Below, one piece after another: positions 51,274-62,190 of a stretch of DNA of 64,000 nt. Source of the DNA: Erinaceus europaeus (lineage: Eukaryota; Chordata; Mammalia; Eulipotyphla; Erinaceidae); assembly GCF_950295315.1 (NCBI RefSeq), contig NC_080180.1, positions 66,755,773-66,819,772 on the forward strand, written 5' to 3'. The notes beneath the pieces were generated by a model that worked only from the letters and a program-made list of their open reading frames with translations, was not told where the DNA came from and made no database searches. Numbering within the stretch: the first letter of the stretch is position 1; each line of letters begins with the position of its first letter. A program made the translations under genes and the position numbers.

Positions 51274-53584
51274 CAGCTATCATCCACATTGGTCTCCAGC
51301 TCCCACTGATTCTGTGCTCGGAGAAACTAAGATGGAACTTTCAGAAAGCAAACTGGCGTCTGTTCAGTGATCTTACCAACAAATCTATTCCTGCAATTCC
51401 AATTACTCTATCCCCTCTGAAGATTCCTACAGGCGCTTCCACCAAGCCATCTTCAAAGCAGCTTCCCAAGCCATTCCTCGTGGGAGACGTGCTAACTATA
51501 CGCCTTGTCTTGATGCTGAATGTGAGCAACTACTAAAGCAGTATGACGAGTCGGGCGACCCAGATGTGGCTGACCATTTCATTGCCTCCCTGGATGCAGC
51601 ACGCCAAGCCCGCTGGCAACAACTCACGGAAAGTCTGAACTTCACCCACTCAAGTAGGAAGGCCTGGAAGCTTCTTCACAGACTGGGTGCCGATAGCCAA
51701 CCCCCTCCCGTCTCCCATCCTCCCGTATCTCCAAACTCAGTGGCCAGTCACCTAACTCAAGTTGGACGTGCTAAGATCGACCCAGTCTGGAAAAGAGAAA
51801 TTTCCCATGAGTGGTCATCCCACTTCCGGTTATCTTGTCCATCTACCAAACTCTCTCCCTTTACACTGTCTGAACTGGAAGACGCTTTGAAGAGGGTTAA
51901 ACCAGGAACAGCTGCTGGCTATGATAACATCACCCCAGAACTCATTCTTAACCTGGGTCCCGCGGCAAAGAAGTGGCTCGCTTCATTCCTGTCCCACATC
52001 TTGGAATCTGAGTCTATGCCCAAAGTTTGGTGTCGTGCGAAGATTATAGCGGTTTTGAAACCAAAGAAAGACCCAACACTGGCCGCCAGCTATAGACCAA
52101 TTTCTCTCCTCTCCGTGTGTTACAAACTCCTTAAGAGGCTGCTTCTGTCACGTATTTCTCATTTTACAGAGAAATTCCTATCACCCGCCCAAGCTGGTTT
52201 CTGCCCAGGAAGATCTACCTGCGAATAAGCCCTGGCCCTCTCAACTTACATTGAAAATGGATTCCAGAAGAATTTAAAGACGGGTGCTGTCTTTGTTGAT
52301 CTCACAGCAGCCTATGACACGGTCTGGCACCGTGGTCTCCTAGTCAAGATCTCAAGATGCCTGCCTCCATGGGTGGTCAACACTATATCGTTTCTTCTCC
52401 AAAACAGAAGTTTCCAGGTACATCTGGGTGACAAATCTAGCAGATGGAGACTTGTCTCAAGTGGCCTCCCCCAGGGCTCTGTTCTGGCTCCTACGCTATT
52501 TAATATTTACATCAATGACCTTCCAGAAACTTCTTCAAGGAAGTTCATCTACGCCGATGACATCAGCTGTGCAACTCAGGCATCCAAGTTCGACATCCTC
52601 GAGGAAACACTCACGAAAGACATGTCTCTGATATCTGATTACTATAAAAAATGGCGACTAATCCCTAGCACTGCAAAAACGGTATCATCTGTTTTCCATC
52701 TACACCATGCCTCGGCCTTGCATGAGCTTAATGTGCAGCTTGACGATACGAGAATCCGGCATGAAGCCCAGTCAGTCTATCTTGGCGTTACTCTCGATCG
52801 CACCCTGTCATTTCATGAACATCTCATAAAAACTGCAGCAAAGGTGGGCGCGAGGAATCACATCATTGCAAGACTGGCCAGCTGCTCATGGGGCGCGAGC
52901 GCTTCCACACTACAATCATCCTCTCTGGCATTATGCTATTCCACTGCAGAATACTGTGCCCCAGGATGGTTCCGTAGCCCCCATGTCCACTTGGTCGATT
53001 CCAAATTATATTCCTCCATGAGGATCGTTTCTGGAACCATCCGTTCCACCCCGGTCCCATGGCTGCCAGTTCTTAGCAACATCGCCCCGCCAGATATTCG
53101 TTAGGATGCAGCATCATCTAAGTTCATTTCTCACGTCCATGCTCGACCGGACCTGCCAATATACGCGGAGATCTTCGCCCACCCTGTCCAACGCTTGATG
53201 TCTCGTCACCCAATCTGGTCCCCTACGCCTACACTGAACTTCTCTGTTCCAGACTCTTGGAAACAGAGTTGGCAGTCAGCTGAGGTCAAGAACAAACACC
53301 TCATCACAGACCCCTGCAAGCGTCAACCCGGCTTTGACCTAGCACGTTATGATCGGGCCCTCCTCCATCGCTATCGAACAGGCCATGGCCGGTGCGCCGC
53401 TATGTTCCATCGCTGGGGAGCCAGAGACGACCCGAACTGCCCCTGCGGCTCCAGACAGACTATGACCCACATAGTCAACGACTGCCACCTCTCCAGATTC
53501 AAAGGAAGTCTCAAAACTTTACATCAGGCTCAACCTGACGCTGTTGACTGGCTACGGAAGAAGGGCAAACGCTAGAAGAAGAAG
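51274..53584 (+). mobile_element. Vingi non-LTR retrotransposon, copy 2 (5' truncated)
   Basis: 2.3-kb element, same length and same 5' start (CAGCTATCATCCAC) as copy 1, opposite orientation, with a GAAGAAGAA tail at about 53576-53584. The flanks of the two copies are unrelated, so these are separate insertions and not a segmental duplication. No clear target duplication was found by eye. Confidence 0.86.
51566..53575 (+). pseudogene. Vingi reverse transcriptase with two stops
   Basis: Same frame throughout, broken by TAA at 52226-52228 (copy 1 has a Gln codon) and TAG at 53102-53104 (copy 1 has Arg). A 1-bp deletion near 51405 shifts the upstream linker. RT motifs: VDLTAAYDTVWH before 52340, SGLPQGSVLAPTLF around 52460-52505, catalytic YADD near 52550. 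In the first 220 codons I count 14 amino-acid differences from copy 1. The C-terminus is intact here: RYRTGHGRCA followed by C-x-C-x7-H-x4-C (CPCGSRQTMTHIVNDC), a likely nucleic-acid-binding zinc motif, ending LRKKGKR. The GTG at 51566 is not a true start. Confidence 0.9.
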
Positions 53585-53719
53585 CCACTCGGCCCATGGA
53601 AACGTCGAAGTGGAGTCTGGAGGGAGCTGACACTCCATCTCCCCAGGAACTTTCTCTCATAACTCAAGAGAATCAGCTGAGGGTGATTCTAGGCTGGGGG
53701 TGGCGTCAGCTGAGGGGCT
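53585..53719. other. No recognised feature
   Basis: Short unassigned gap. Confidence 0.3.
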
Positions 53720-54392
53720 CTGGGTCTGTGTGTGCATGTATGAGTGTGTATGTGTGTGTGCTTGTATGTGCATGCATGAGCATGTGTGTGGGTGTGCATG
53801 TATGAGCATGTGTGTTGGAGTGTGTGCATGAATGTGTGTGCATGTGTGCATGTATAAGTGTGTGTTGGTGTGTGTGCATGAATGAGTGTGTGTGTGTGTA
53901 TGTGCATGTGTGTGAGCATCTGTGTGTATGAGTGTGTATGAGATCTGTGTGTGCATGTGTGAGCCTCCATATTGGCATGTATGACTTCCATGTGTGCATA
54001 TGTGGGCATATATGAGTGTGCACATGTGTATGAGTGTACAGACATCTGTGTCAGTCTCCATGTGTGCATGTATGAGCTTCTGTATGTGTGTATGAGTGTG
54101 AGCCTCTGTGTGTACATGTATGTGTGCATGTGAGCATGTGTGTGCATGTGTAAGTGTGTGTATGTGTGTGAATGTGGTGGGTGTGTGTGTGTGCATGTGT
54201 GTGTGTCTGAATGTGTGTGAGTGTGTGTGCATGTCTGTGTGTGTGCATGTGTGTGCGTGTCTGTGCTTGTGTGTGTGCATGTCTGTGCTTGTGTGTGTTG
54301 TGTGTGCGTGTGTGTGTTGTGTATGCGTGTGCATGTGTGTGCTGTGTGTATTGCGTGTGTGTGTGCATGTGTGTGTGCATGTGCGTGTGCAT
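53720..54392 (+). repeat. GT-rich array with GCATGT/ATGAGTGTG words
   Basis: 670 bp of imperfect GTGTGCATGTATGAG-type repeats, more degenerate than the 46-48 kb array. Antisense His/Thr-rich frames are artefacts. Confidence 0.93.
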
Positions 54393-54667
54393 CTGCCTCC
54401 AGAGTGCGGCTGTGCCCGCCCAGCTCAGCTGCTCATGTGCTGGCTCCTGTGCGAGGCGCCAGCTCGTGGTCTCCAGGTGGCTGCACACAGAGGATGAACA
54501 CCTGCTCCTCTTGCGGGAAGACGACTTGTCAGGCTCAGGGGAACAACCCTGATGTTCTCACACACCACGTGTCACGGGACACACACACACGGACATCGCG
54601 GTTCCAGCAGCCAAGAGGAGGAGGAAAGGCCTTTGCAGATCTCCCAGAGTTGTTTGTGCATTTATTT
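54393..54667. other. No recognised feature
   Basis: Unassigned. Confidence 0.3.
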
Positions 54668-54870
54668 TTTAGGCTTCTTTTATTTTTCTACTTAGTATTT
54701 ATTACTTGAGAGAGGAGGGGAGACAGAGAGGGAGAGAGACAGAGAGACACCGGCAGCCTTGCATCACCACTCGCACAGCTTCCCCTACAGGTGGGGACGG
54801 GGGCTCAATCCTGGGTCCTTGTGCCCTGTGACCTGTGCGCTCAACCAGGCGCACCACTGCCTGGCCCATC
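54668..54870 (-). repeat. ERI-type SINE
   Basis: Reverse: TATTTATTACTTGAGAGAGG, CACCGGCAGCCTTGCATCAC, CCTACAGGTGGGGACGGGGG, GCGCACCACTGCCTGGCCC. Confidence 0.9.
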
Positions 54871-54955
54871 TAAGTATTTACATTTGACAGAGACAGAGAG
54901 GTAGAGAGAGAGAAGCAGAAAGACGGGGAGAGGCCTGCAGTGCAGCTGCCCCGGT
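54871..54955 (-). repeat. SINE 3' fragment
   Basis: TAAGTATTTACATTTGACAG and a GA-rich run resembling the reverse tail of another SINE. Confidence 0.55.
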
Positions 54956-55711
54956 CCTGTGTGTGGCTGTCGTCCGTCCGCAGGAGGGAAGGAGCGAGAG
55001 AGACCACACGCCCCACGCCCGGCCTTCTTCTCAAGCTGCGTCAGCACCGCCAGCCAGAGGGCTGCTCGCGGGTCTAGGAGTCTGGGCACCACCGTGCCCA
55101 CCGTGAGCCGGGCCATCTGTCTGCCCCAAGACGCCGCCCTGTGGACCTGTCCCCGCCGGGCCTCCCTCTCCTCTGAGCCTGTTCCAGAACCCGTCTCCCA
55201 CCTGCGTCCTAACCGCTGGAGCCTAAAGTTGTTGACCTGAGTTCCTCCCTTTCTTGTTGTTTCTCTCAAGCCGTGGCAGAGGAGCAGCTGTGGAGCTTCT
55301 GATAAGCAGCATCCGGGATCTCAGAGGGAAACAGTGCCTGGTTCTGAAGCAATAGCAGACCCGAGGTTCTGATATTTGACTAACTGTTGCTGAGGAGAGG
55401 AAAATACAGCTGCCTCTCCTGTGCACACTTGCTGGCGCTTCCTTCCGTCTAGAGCAGACCGGGAGACCTTGGTGGCCTGCAGCCACGGCCCCAGGAGGGG
55501 AGCTGCGCTGCTGCCGAAGCCGGGATTTCTCTCTGCGGCCAGAGAGCAGGCGGGAGGCAAACAGGAATGCTCTCTGTTCAAACCTAGCGGCGGACAGCCA
55601 GCCACACTGCAGCCGGAGCCCGGGCAGGAAAACCTGGGGCCTTTGCTTTCCAACAGGAGGCTGCATTGGTGTCGGTCTTCACTTGGTGTGAAAGCCCAGG
55701 GATGTTTATAA
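54956..55711. other. No recognised feature
   Basis: GC-rich DNA with CpG at 54970-55170; frames of 96-147 codons without motifs. Not convincing as exon or CpG-island promoter. Confidence 0.35.
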
Positions 55712-55725
55712 AAAGTGGCTTTCAG

Positions 55726-56002
55726 GGGGTCGGGCGGTAGCACAGCAGGTTAAGCGCATGTGGTGCAAACCGCAGAGACCGGCATAAGGATCCCGGTTCG
55801 AGCCACCGGCTCCCCACCTGCAGGAGAGTCGCTTCACAGGTGGTGAAGCAGGTCTGCAGGTGTCTGTCTTTCTCTCCCCGTCTCTGTCTTCCCCTCCTCT
55901 CTCCATTTCTGTCTGTCCTATCCAACAATGAACAACATCAACAATGGCAATAATAATAACCACAACGAGGCTACAACAACAAGGGCAACAAAAAAAGGGG
56001 GG
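55726..56002 (+). repeat. ERI-type SINE with 14-bp target duplication
   Basis: GGTCGGGCGGTAGCACAGCA head, GGTTCGAGCCACC, body, AAC/AAT tail. AAAGTGGCTTTCAG at 55712-55725 and 56003-56016. Confidence 0.96.
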
Positions 56003-56016
56003 AAAGTGGCTTTCAG

Positions 56017-56495
56017 CATAAGTGCACAATAGTCTGCAGTGAGGACCCCCCAACTCTTCATCTGCACTACTCCAGTCTTTAGGTCCATGGTTGTTCAACA
56101 GTTTGTTTGGCTTTGTATGTTAACTCTCTCTTCAGCCACCAGGTTCCAGGTGCTCCCATGATGCCGACCAGACTTCCCTGGACAGACAACCCCACCAATG
56201 TGTCCTGGAGCTCTGCTTCCCCAGAGCCCTGCCCCACTAGGGAAAGAGAGAGGCAGGCTGGGAGTGTGGATCCACCTGTCAACACCCATGTTCAGCGGGG
56301 AAGCAATGACAGAAGCCAGACCTCCCACCTTCTGCATCCCACAATGACCCTGGGTCCATACTCCCAGAGAGATAGAGAATGGGAAAGCTGTCAGGGGAGG
56401 GGATGGGATATGGAGATTGGGTGGTGGGAACTGTGTGGAGTTGTACCCCTCTTATCCTATGGTTTTGTTAATGTCTCCTTTTTTAAATAAATAAA
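56017..56495 (+). repeat. L1-tailed non-autonomous repeat, copy K (complete insertion)
   Basis: 479 bp bounded by AAAGTGGCTTTCAG on both sides (56003-56016 and 56496-56509), so both ends are known. 5' end CATAAGTGCACAATAGTCTG, an internal jump to the AACTCTTCATCTGCACTACT part, then the shared CCCCAGAGCCC block and tail GTACCCCTCTTATCCTATGG, TTTTAAATAAATAAA. Confidence 0.92.
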
Positions 56496-56526
56496 AAAGT
56501 GGCTTTCAGGAGCATTAATATCAGAT

Positions 56527-56646
56527 GGGGGGTAGATAGCATAATGGTTATGCAAAGAGACTCTCACGCCTGAGGCTCCAAGGTCCCAGGTTCAATCCCT
56601 GCACCACCGTAAAGCCAGGGCTGATTAGTGCTCTAATAAAAAAAAT
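56527..56646 (+). repeat. Short tRNA-like SINE
   Basis: GGGTAGATAGCATAATGGTT, CTCACGCCTGAGGCTCC, CAGGTTCAATCCCTGCACCA, TAGTGCTCTAATAAAAAA. Confidence 0.92.
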
Positions 56647-56816
56647 CAGGTAGGGGAAGCAGTTCCACACCTTTGAGCTTTGCAGCTTTGGCCTCTGGAG
56701 CGTCTCTGGATGAGTCTGGGGTGGCTGAGGACCACGTTTTGAAATAGACTCGAAATGCTCTAGGATGGTGGGGGCAGCTCAAGCTGAGTCTGTGCTGAGG
56801 ACCCGGCTGTTTCCTG

Positions 56817-56960
56817 GGGCCGGGTGGTGGCGCGTCTGGGGACACGCAGTCACGTGCAAGGACCGCGGGCTGTGTGCACAGCCTGCCTCCAGAGCTCTCC
56901 TGTCTCGTCCTCCATCACCAGGGTCTTGCCACTCTAGGCCAACTTTCATCAGGCAGAGAC
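56817..56960 (+). repeat. ERI-type SINE, degenerate
   Basis: GGGGCCGGGTGGTGGCGCGT head and GTGCAAGGACCGCGGGCTGT; the body is not clear. Confidence 0.5.
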
Positions 56961-57060
56961 AGAAAAGAAAAAGAGGAAGGGAGGAGAGAAAGAAAGAAAG
57001 GAAGAAAGGAAGAAAGGAAGAAAGGAGGAAAGGAAGAAAGGAAGAAAGGAGGGGCGAGGA
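56955..57060 (+). repeat. (GAAA)n/(GGAAGAAA)n tract
   Basis: Purine-rich simple repeat on the plus strand. Confidence 0.9.
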
Positions 57061-57074
57061 AGACAGACACAGAG

Positions 57075-57160
57075 AGCTGGAAGCTATTATACACAACATT
57101 ATATATGTAATAACAACTGTATTTATTGTAAACCATTAATCCCCCTAGTTAAAAGAACAA
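57075..57160 (+). mobile_element. L1 3' tail fragment
   Basis: ATATATGTAATAACAACTGT, ATTGTAAACCATTAATCCCC and an A-rich end. Confidence 0.6.
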
Positions 57161-57231
57161 GAAGAAATTAAAAGAGAAGAAAAGAAAAGGAAAGAAAAAA
57201 AAGAACTCTATGGGGGGGGAAAGAGGGGCTG

Positions 57232-57400
57232 GGTGGGCCAGGTGGTGGTTATAAGGACCCAGGTTCAAGCTCCCAGTCCCCACCTGCAGGGGGGAGCTTC
57301 ATGAGTGGTGGAGCATGTCTGCAGTTGTCTCTCTGTCTCTCTCCCTCTTAATCTCCCCCTCAATTTCTCTGTCTCTATCCAAAATAAATTCCAAAATCTA
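57232..57400 (+). repeat. ERI-type SINE, head shortened
   Basis: GGGTGGGCCAGGTGGTGGTT, GGTTCAAGCTCCC, TGCAGGGGGGAGCTTCATG, CTCTATCCAAAATAAA. Confidence 0.87.
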
Positions 57401-58267
57401 TGTATTTTTAAATAGAGAGAGAAGGAGAGAGGTAAAGACACCACAGAACTGAAGTCCCCACAGTGCGTGGGGGCCAGGCACAGGCCCGGGTCTCGTGCAG
57501 ACACCGCCCAGGTGGCTCGCCAGCACCCAGGCCCCTCGCTCCCGGAGCTGCAGGGCGCACGCACAGCCCAGAGCCCTCGGCCTCCCCCACAGAGACACGG
57601 CAGGTGCCATTTGTCAAGTCCCCCGGCAAAGGTGCTTACCGACCGACCGTCATTTAATCACCGTGTGCGCTAATGAGACCCTTCCTATCAATCTTAAGGA
57701 TACACGATAAAATATAATTATCCAATAATAAAAGATTATTTTACGAGCCTTCGAGTTATGTCAGGCAGTTGGCTAAGCATTTTACACAAATTATTCGCTT
57801 AAATCATCACACGTGAGCTTTACAGAGAAGAGCTACCCCCACCACCCCCGCTCAGGAGACAGAGAGAAGCCACCGGAAGGTCAGGGGCCTCCCTGGGGGG
57901 GTGGGCTGTGGAGGCTCCTCTGTGACCCCAAGTCTGTGCTCACCCAGCATCTGGCTGAGTCACCTTCTAAGGGTGAGGGGACCGTCCCGGCCACCCAGAG
58001 GGTGTCCGCTGGGCTCCCCGGCTCCATGCAGCCCCGGGTCTGACCCAGGCACTTGACACCCTGCGCTCAAGGCCCGTGGGCTCCAGGGCCATGTGGGGCT
58101 TCCCGGACACGCCAGACCCACCCGCCGCCTGGCGCCCGTGGCTGAGGATGTCGTGAGACCAGAGCCGGCCGACAGGGTTGCCAAGAAGGAATTTTGTTAT
58201 CGTGAACGGGCCACAGAAAGGGCCCGAGGGCAGGAAGCTCCTCACACAGAGGAGGCTGCGGGGCTCA
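57401..58267. other. Unassigned; AT-rich repeat-free block 57645-57810
   Basis: The block has TAATGAGACCC, ATAATTATCCAATAATAAAA and AAATTATTCGCTTAAATCA and no repeat signature, suggesting possible conserved regulatory DNA. The surroundings are GC-rich without motif-bearing frames. Confidence 0.3.
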
Positions 58268-58420
58268 GGGGGTTGGGGGTCCGGGAGGTGGCACCGGGGA
58301 TAAAGCATCGGACATGCAAGCATGAGGTGCAGAGTTCAGTCCCCGGCATGTGCATATAGCCTATGGAATCTTCTAAAATATATTGAGTTTTCATAAATGA
58401 AAAAAAAAACAAACACAGAG
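58268..58420 (+). repeat. Short tRNA-like SINE
   Basis: GGTGGCACCGGGGATAAAGC (A box), GAGTTCAGTCCCCGGC (B box), ATAAATGAAAAAAAAAAC tail. Confidence 0.75.
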
Positions 58421-58768
58421 AACAAAAGATGCTTTTCTCTGCACCGAGGAGTGGTCTCGGGGTCGTGGCAGGACTGGGAAGTCCCCGTCCCCAGGGTCAG
58501 GCCACCAAACCCCACTTGCCCGTGACACCTGTGGGACAAATGCCCAAGGACCTTTGGGGCAGGACGCCTGACTAGCCACTGTGACAGCCTTGTGTCACAC
58601 GTCCTTCGCGATGGTGTCACGGGGACACGGGGGCAGCTGGGGAGGGGCCGGCACCCACCGGCTCTGGGCCACCCACGGGAGGGGCTCACAGAACTTGCTG
58701 CAATGTCACTACGGTGCCCCGGACGGCTGCGGGCTCAGGAGGGCTTGCTGTCTCCTTTATTTTTATTT
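58421..58768. other. No recognised feature
   Basis: Unassigned GC-rich DNA. Confidence 0.35.
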
Positions 58769-59316
58769 TATTTTTTTATATTTGCTTATTGATTATCCCC
58801 TTTTGTGGCCCTTGTTGTATTATTGCTGTAGTTATTATTGCTGTTGTTGATGTCGTCATTGTTGGATAGGACAGAGAGAAATGGAGAGAGAAGGGGAAGA
58901 CAGAGACGGGGAGAGAAAGACAGACGCCTGGGTGTCGGGCGGTAGCGCAGCGGGTTAAGCGCACGTGGCACAAAGCGCAAGGACCGGCATAAGGATCCCG
59001 GTTCGAGCCCCCGGTGTCTGTCTGTCTCTCCCCCTCTGTGTCTTCCCCTCCTCTCTCCATTTCTCTCTGTCCTATCCAACAACAACATCAATAACAATAA
59101 TAACTACAACAACAATAAAAAGACAAGGGCAACAAAAGGGGAAATAAATAAATAAAATCTAAAAAAAAGATAGACAGACACCTGCAGACCTGCCTCACCG
59201 CCTGTGAAGCGACTCACCTGCAGGTGGGGAGCCGGGGGCTTGAACCAGGATCCTTACTCCGGTCCTTGCACTTTGCATCACCTGCGCTTAACCCGCTGAG
59301 CTACCACCCGACTCCC
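58769..59316 (-). repeat. ERI-type SINE split by another SINE
   Basis: Outer reverse SINE at 58769-58930 and 59172-59316. The inner insertion is flanked by AGACAGAC(G/A)CCTG at 58918-58930 and 59172-59184. Confidence 0.93.
58931..59171 (+). repeat. ERI-type SINE with deleted body (nested)
   Basis: Head and B box directly joined to GTGTCTGTCTGTCTC (CGAGCCCCCGGTGTCTGTC). The roughly 60-bp CTCCCCACCTGCAG...GGTCTGCAG segment is missing. Confidence 0.93.
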
Positions 59317-59324
59317 TTTTGATT

Positions 59325-59455
59325 TCATTTTTAATTATCTTTATTTACTGGATAGAGACAGAACTGAAGAGGGAAAGGGGGAGATAGGAAGAGAGACAGA
59401 GACACCTGCAGCCCTGCTCCACCACTCGTGAGGCTTTCCCCTGCGGGTGGGGGTT
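59325..59455 (-). repeat. ERI-type SINE fragment
   Basis: TTATCTTTATTTACTGGATA, ACCTGCAGCCCTGCTCCACC, CCCCTGCGGGTGGGGG. The head is lost. Confidence 0.85.
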
Positions 59456-60012
59456 GCTTGCTTGTCGGCTTTTTATTAGTGCATGAACAACGTCTTGCAA
59501 AATCAGAGGGTTTCAGGTCAAGTCCCCACACTCTCCAGCAAGTTCCGTGCCACAGGGCCACACGGGCCCAGCACGTCCAAGGCAGTCGGTCACTTCTCTG
59601 AGTTCGGGAGTTGGTTTGTCTCAGACTCTTGTCCCCCTGTGACTGGACCATGTGGTGATCAGCCTCCCTCTCCACTTCACTGAGCATAAGCACCCCACCC
59701 CGTCCACCTGTCCCCGCGCACCATCGCGTCTGTTTGGACTGCAGAGCAGTAGTCCGCGGGCTGCAGACCGCACGCCTCCGCACCCGGCCGCCTGTCCTGC
59801 CTGCGTGTCCCGGCCGCCGTGCACAGGGCAGCATCTTCGTGCCCCTTGTCTAAGGACTCTGCGCCTCTCTTCCCCAGGGGCTACCCCGGGCCATTCCCAC
59901 CGGAGGCTCGACCAAGGGCCTTTTTCTCCATGACGCTCGTCACTTTCATTTCTGTTGCTGGCTGCTCTCACCAGTGTGAGGCACTGCCTCCTCCTTTAAG
60001 CCATCAGTCCAG
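59456..60012. other. No recognised feature
   Basis: Unassigned. GC-rich at 59680-59900 with several CpG, no supportable exon. Confidence 0.35.
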
Positions 60013-60511
60013 GGCTGAGGAGACAGCACAGTGATTCCAAAAAGACTCTCCTGCCTGAGGCTCTGAGGCCTCAGGTTCCATCCCCAGCACCACCGGCAGC
60101 CAGGGCTCAGCAGGGCTCTGGGGAAAAATAAATAATAGTAATAATAATGGTGGTGGTGCAAAAGACGCTCCTGCCTGAGGCTCTGAAGCCCCAGGTTCCA
60201 TCCCCAGCACCACCATCAGCCAGAGCTGAGCAGGGCTCTGGGGAAAAATAAATAATAATAATAATAATAATAGTAATAATAATGGTGGTGGTGCAAAAGA
60301 CTCTCCTGCCTGAGGCTCTGAAGCCCCAGGTTCCATCCCCAGCACCACCATCAGCCAGAGCTGAGCAGGGCTCTGGGGAAAAATAAATAATAATAATAAT
60401 AATAGTAATAATAATGGTGGTGGTGCAAAAGACTCTCCTGCCTGAGGCTCTGAAGCCCCAGGTTCAATCCCCAGCACCACCATCAGCCAAAGCTGAGCAG
60501 GGCCATGTGTG

Positions 60512-60561
<50 letters not shown>

Positions 60562-61008
60562 TGTGTGTGTGTGTAATAAATAAAATATTTTTACAAGGAC
60601 TAGGGAGACAACATCATGGTTCTGCACACAGACTCTCCTGCCTGAGGCCCTGAGGCCCCAGGTTCCATCCCCAGCACCACCAGCAGCCAGAGCTGAGCAG
60701 GGCTCTAGGGGAAAATAAATAATAATAATAATAGTAATAATAATGGTGGTGGTGCTGGGGAGACAGCACGAGGGTCTGCACACAAGACTCTCCTGCCTGT
60801 GGTTCTGAGGTTCCAGATTCAATCCCCAACACCACCACCATCAGCCAGAGCTGAGCAGGGCCATGTGTGTGCGTGTGTGCGTGTGTGATAAATAAAATAT
60901 TTTTACAAGGACTAGGAGACAGCATCATGGTTCTGCACACAGATTCTCCTGCCTGAGGCCCTGAGGCCCCAGGTTCCATCCCCAGCACCACCAGCAGCCA
61001 GAGCTCTG

Positions 61009-61042
<34 letters not shown>

Positions 61043-61251
61043 GTTCTGCACACAGACTCTCCTGCCTGAGGCCCTGAGGCCCCAGGTTCCATCCCCAGCA
61101 CCACCAGCAGCCAGAGCTGAGCAGGGCTCTGGGTAATAATAATAATAATAATAATAATAATGGTTCTGCACACAGACTCTCCTGCCTGAGGCCCTGAGGC
61201 CCCAGGTTCCATCCCCAGCACCACCAGCAGCCAGAGCTGAGCAGGGCTCTG

Positions 61252-61285
<34 letters not shown>

Positions 61286-61377
61286 GTTCTGCACACAGAC
61301 GCTCCTGCCTGAGGCCCTGAGGCCCCAGGTTCCATCCCCAGCACCACCAGCAGCCAGAGCTCAGCAGGGCTCTGGGA

Positions 61378-61424
<47 letters not shown>

Positions 61425-61515
61425 TGGTTCTGCACACAGACTCTCCTGCCTGAGGCCCTGAGGCCCCAGGTTCCATCCCCAGCACCACCAGCAGCCAGAG
61501 CTGAGCAGGGCTCTG

Positions 61516-61552
<37 letters not shown>

Positions 61553-61644
61553 GTTCTGCACACAGACTCTCCTGCCTGAGGCCCTGAGGCCCCAGGTTCC
61601 ATCCCCAGCACCACCAGCAGCCAGAGCTCAGCAGGGCTCTGGGA

Positions 61645-61697
<53 letters not shown>

Positions 61698-61908
61698 TGG
61701 TTCTGCACACAGACTCTCCTGCCTGAGGCCCTGAGGCCCCAGGTTCCATCCCCAGCACCACCAGCAGCCAGAGCTGAGCAGGGCTCTGGGTAATAATAAT
61801 AATAATAATAATAATAATGGTTCTGCACACAGACTCTCCTGCCTGAGGCCCTGAGGCCCCAGGTTCCATCCCCAGCACCACCAGCAGCCAGAGCTGAGCA
61901 GGGCTCTG

Positions 61909-61951
<43 letters not shown>

Positions 61952-62043
61952 GTTCTGCACACAGACGCTCCTGCCTGAGGCCCTGAGGCCCCAGGTTCCA
62001 TCCCCAGCACCACCAGCAGCCAGAGCTCAGCAGGGCTCTGGGA

Positions 62044-62099
<56 letters not shown>

Positions 62100-62190
62100 T
62101 GGTTCTGCACACAGACTCTCCTGCCTGAGGCCCTGAGGCCCCAGGTTCCATCCCCAGCACCACCAGCAGCCAGGGCTCAGCAGGGCTCTG
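60013..62190 (+). repeat. Tandem array of about 16 short-SINE monomers
   Basis: The core ACTCTCCTGCCTGAGGC / AGGTTCCATCCCCAGCACCA / CCAGAGCTGAGCAGGGCTCT occurs 16 times in one direction. Spacing is about 120-155 bp, and a (TAA)n tail of variable length (or (TG)n in two units) sits between copies. The first six units keep a SINE-like head (e.g. AGGGAGACAACATCATGGTT at 60603 and 60908). From 61030 the units begin at TGGTTCTGCACACAGAC and are nearly identical. Same family as the short SINEs at 38262 and 56527. Confidence 0.93.

Noticed and set aside
19461..53584. Segmental duplication carrying the two Vingi copies
   Set aside because: Flanking sequences on both sides of the copies are unrelated; only the element itself is shared.
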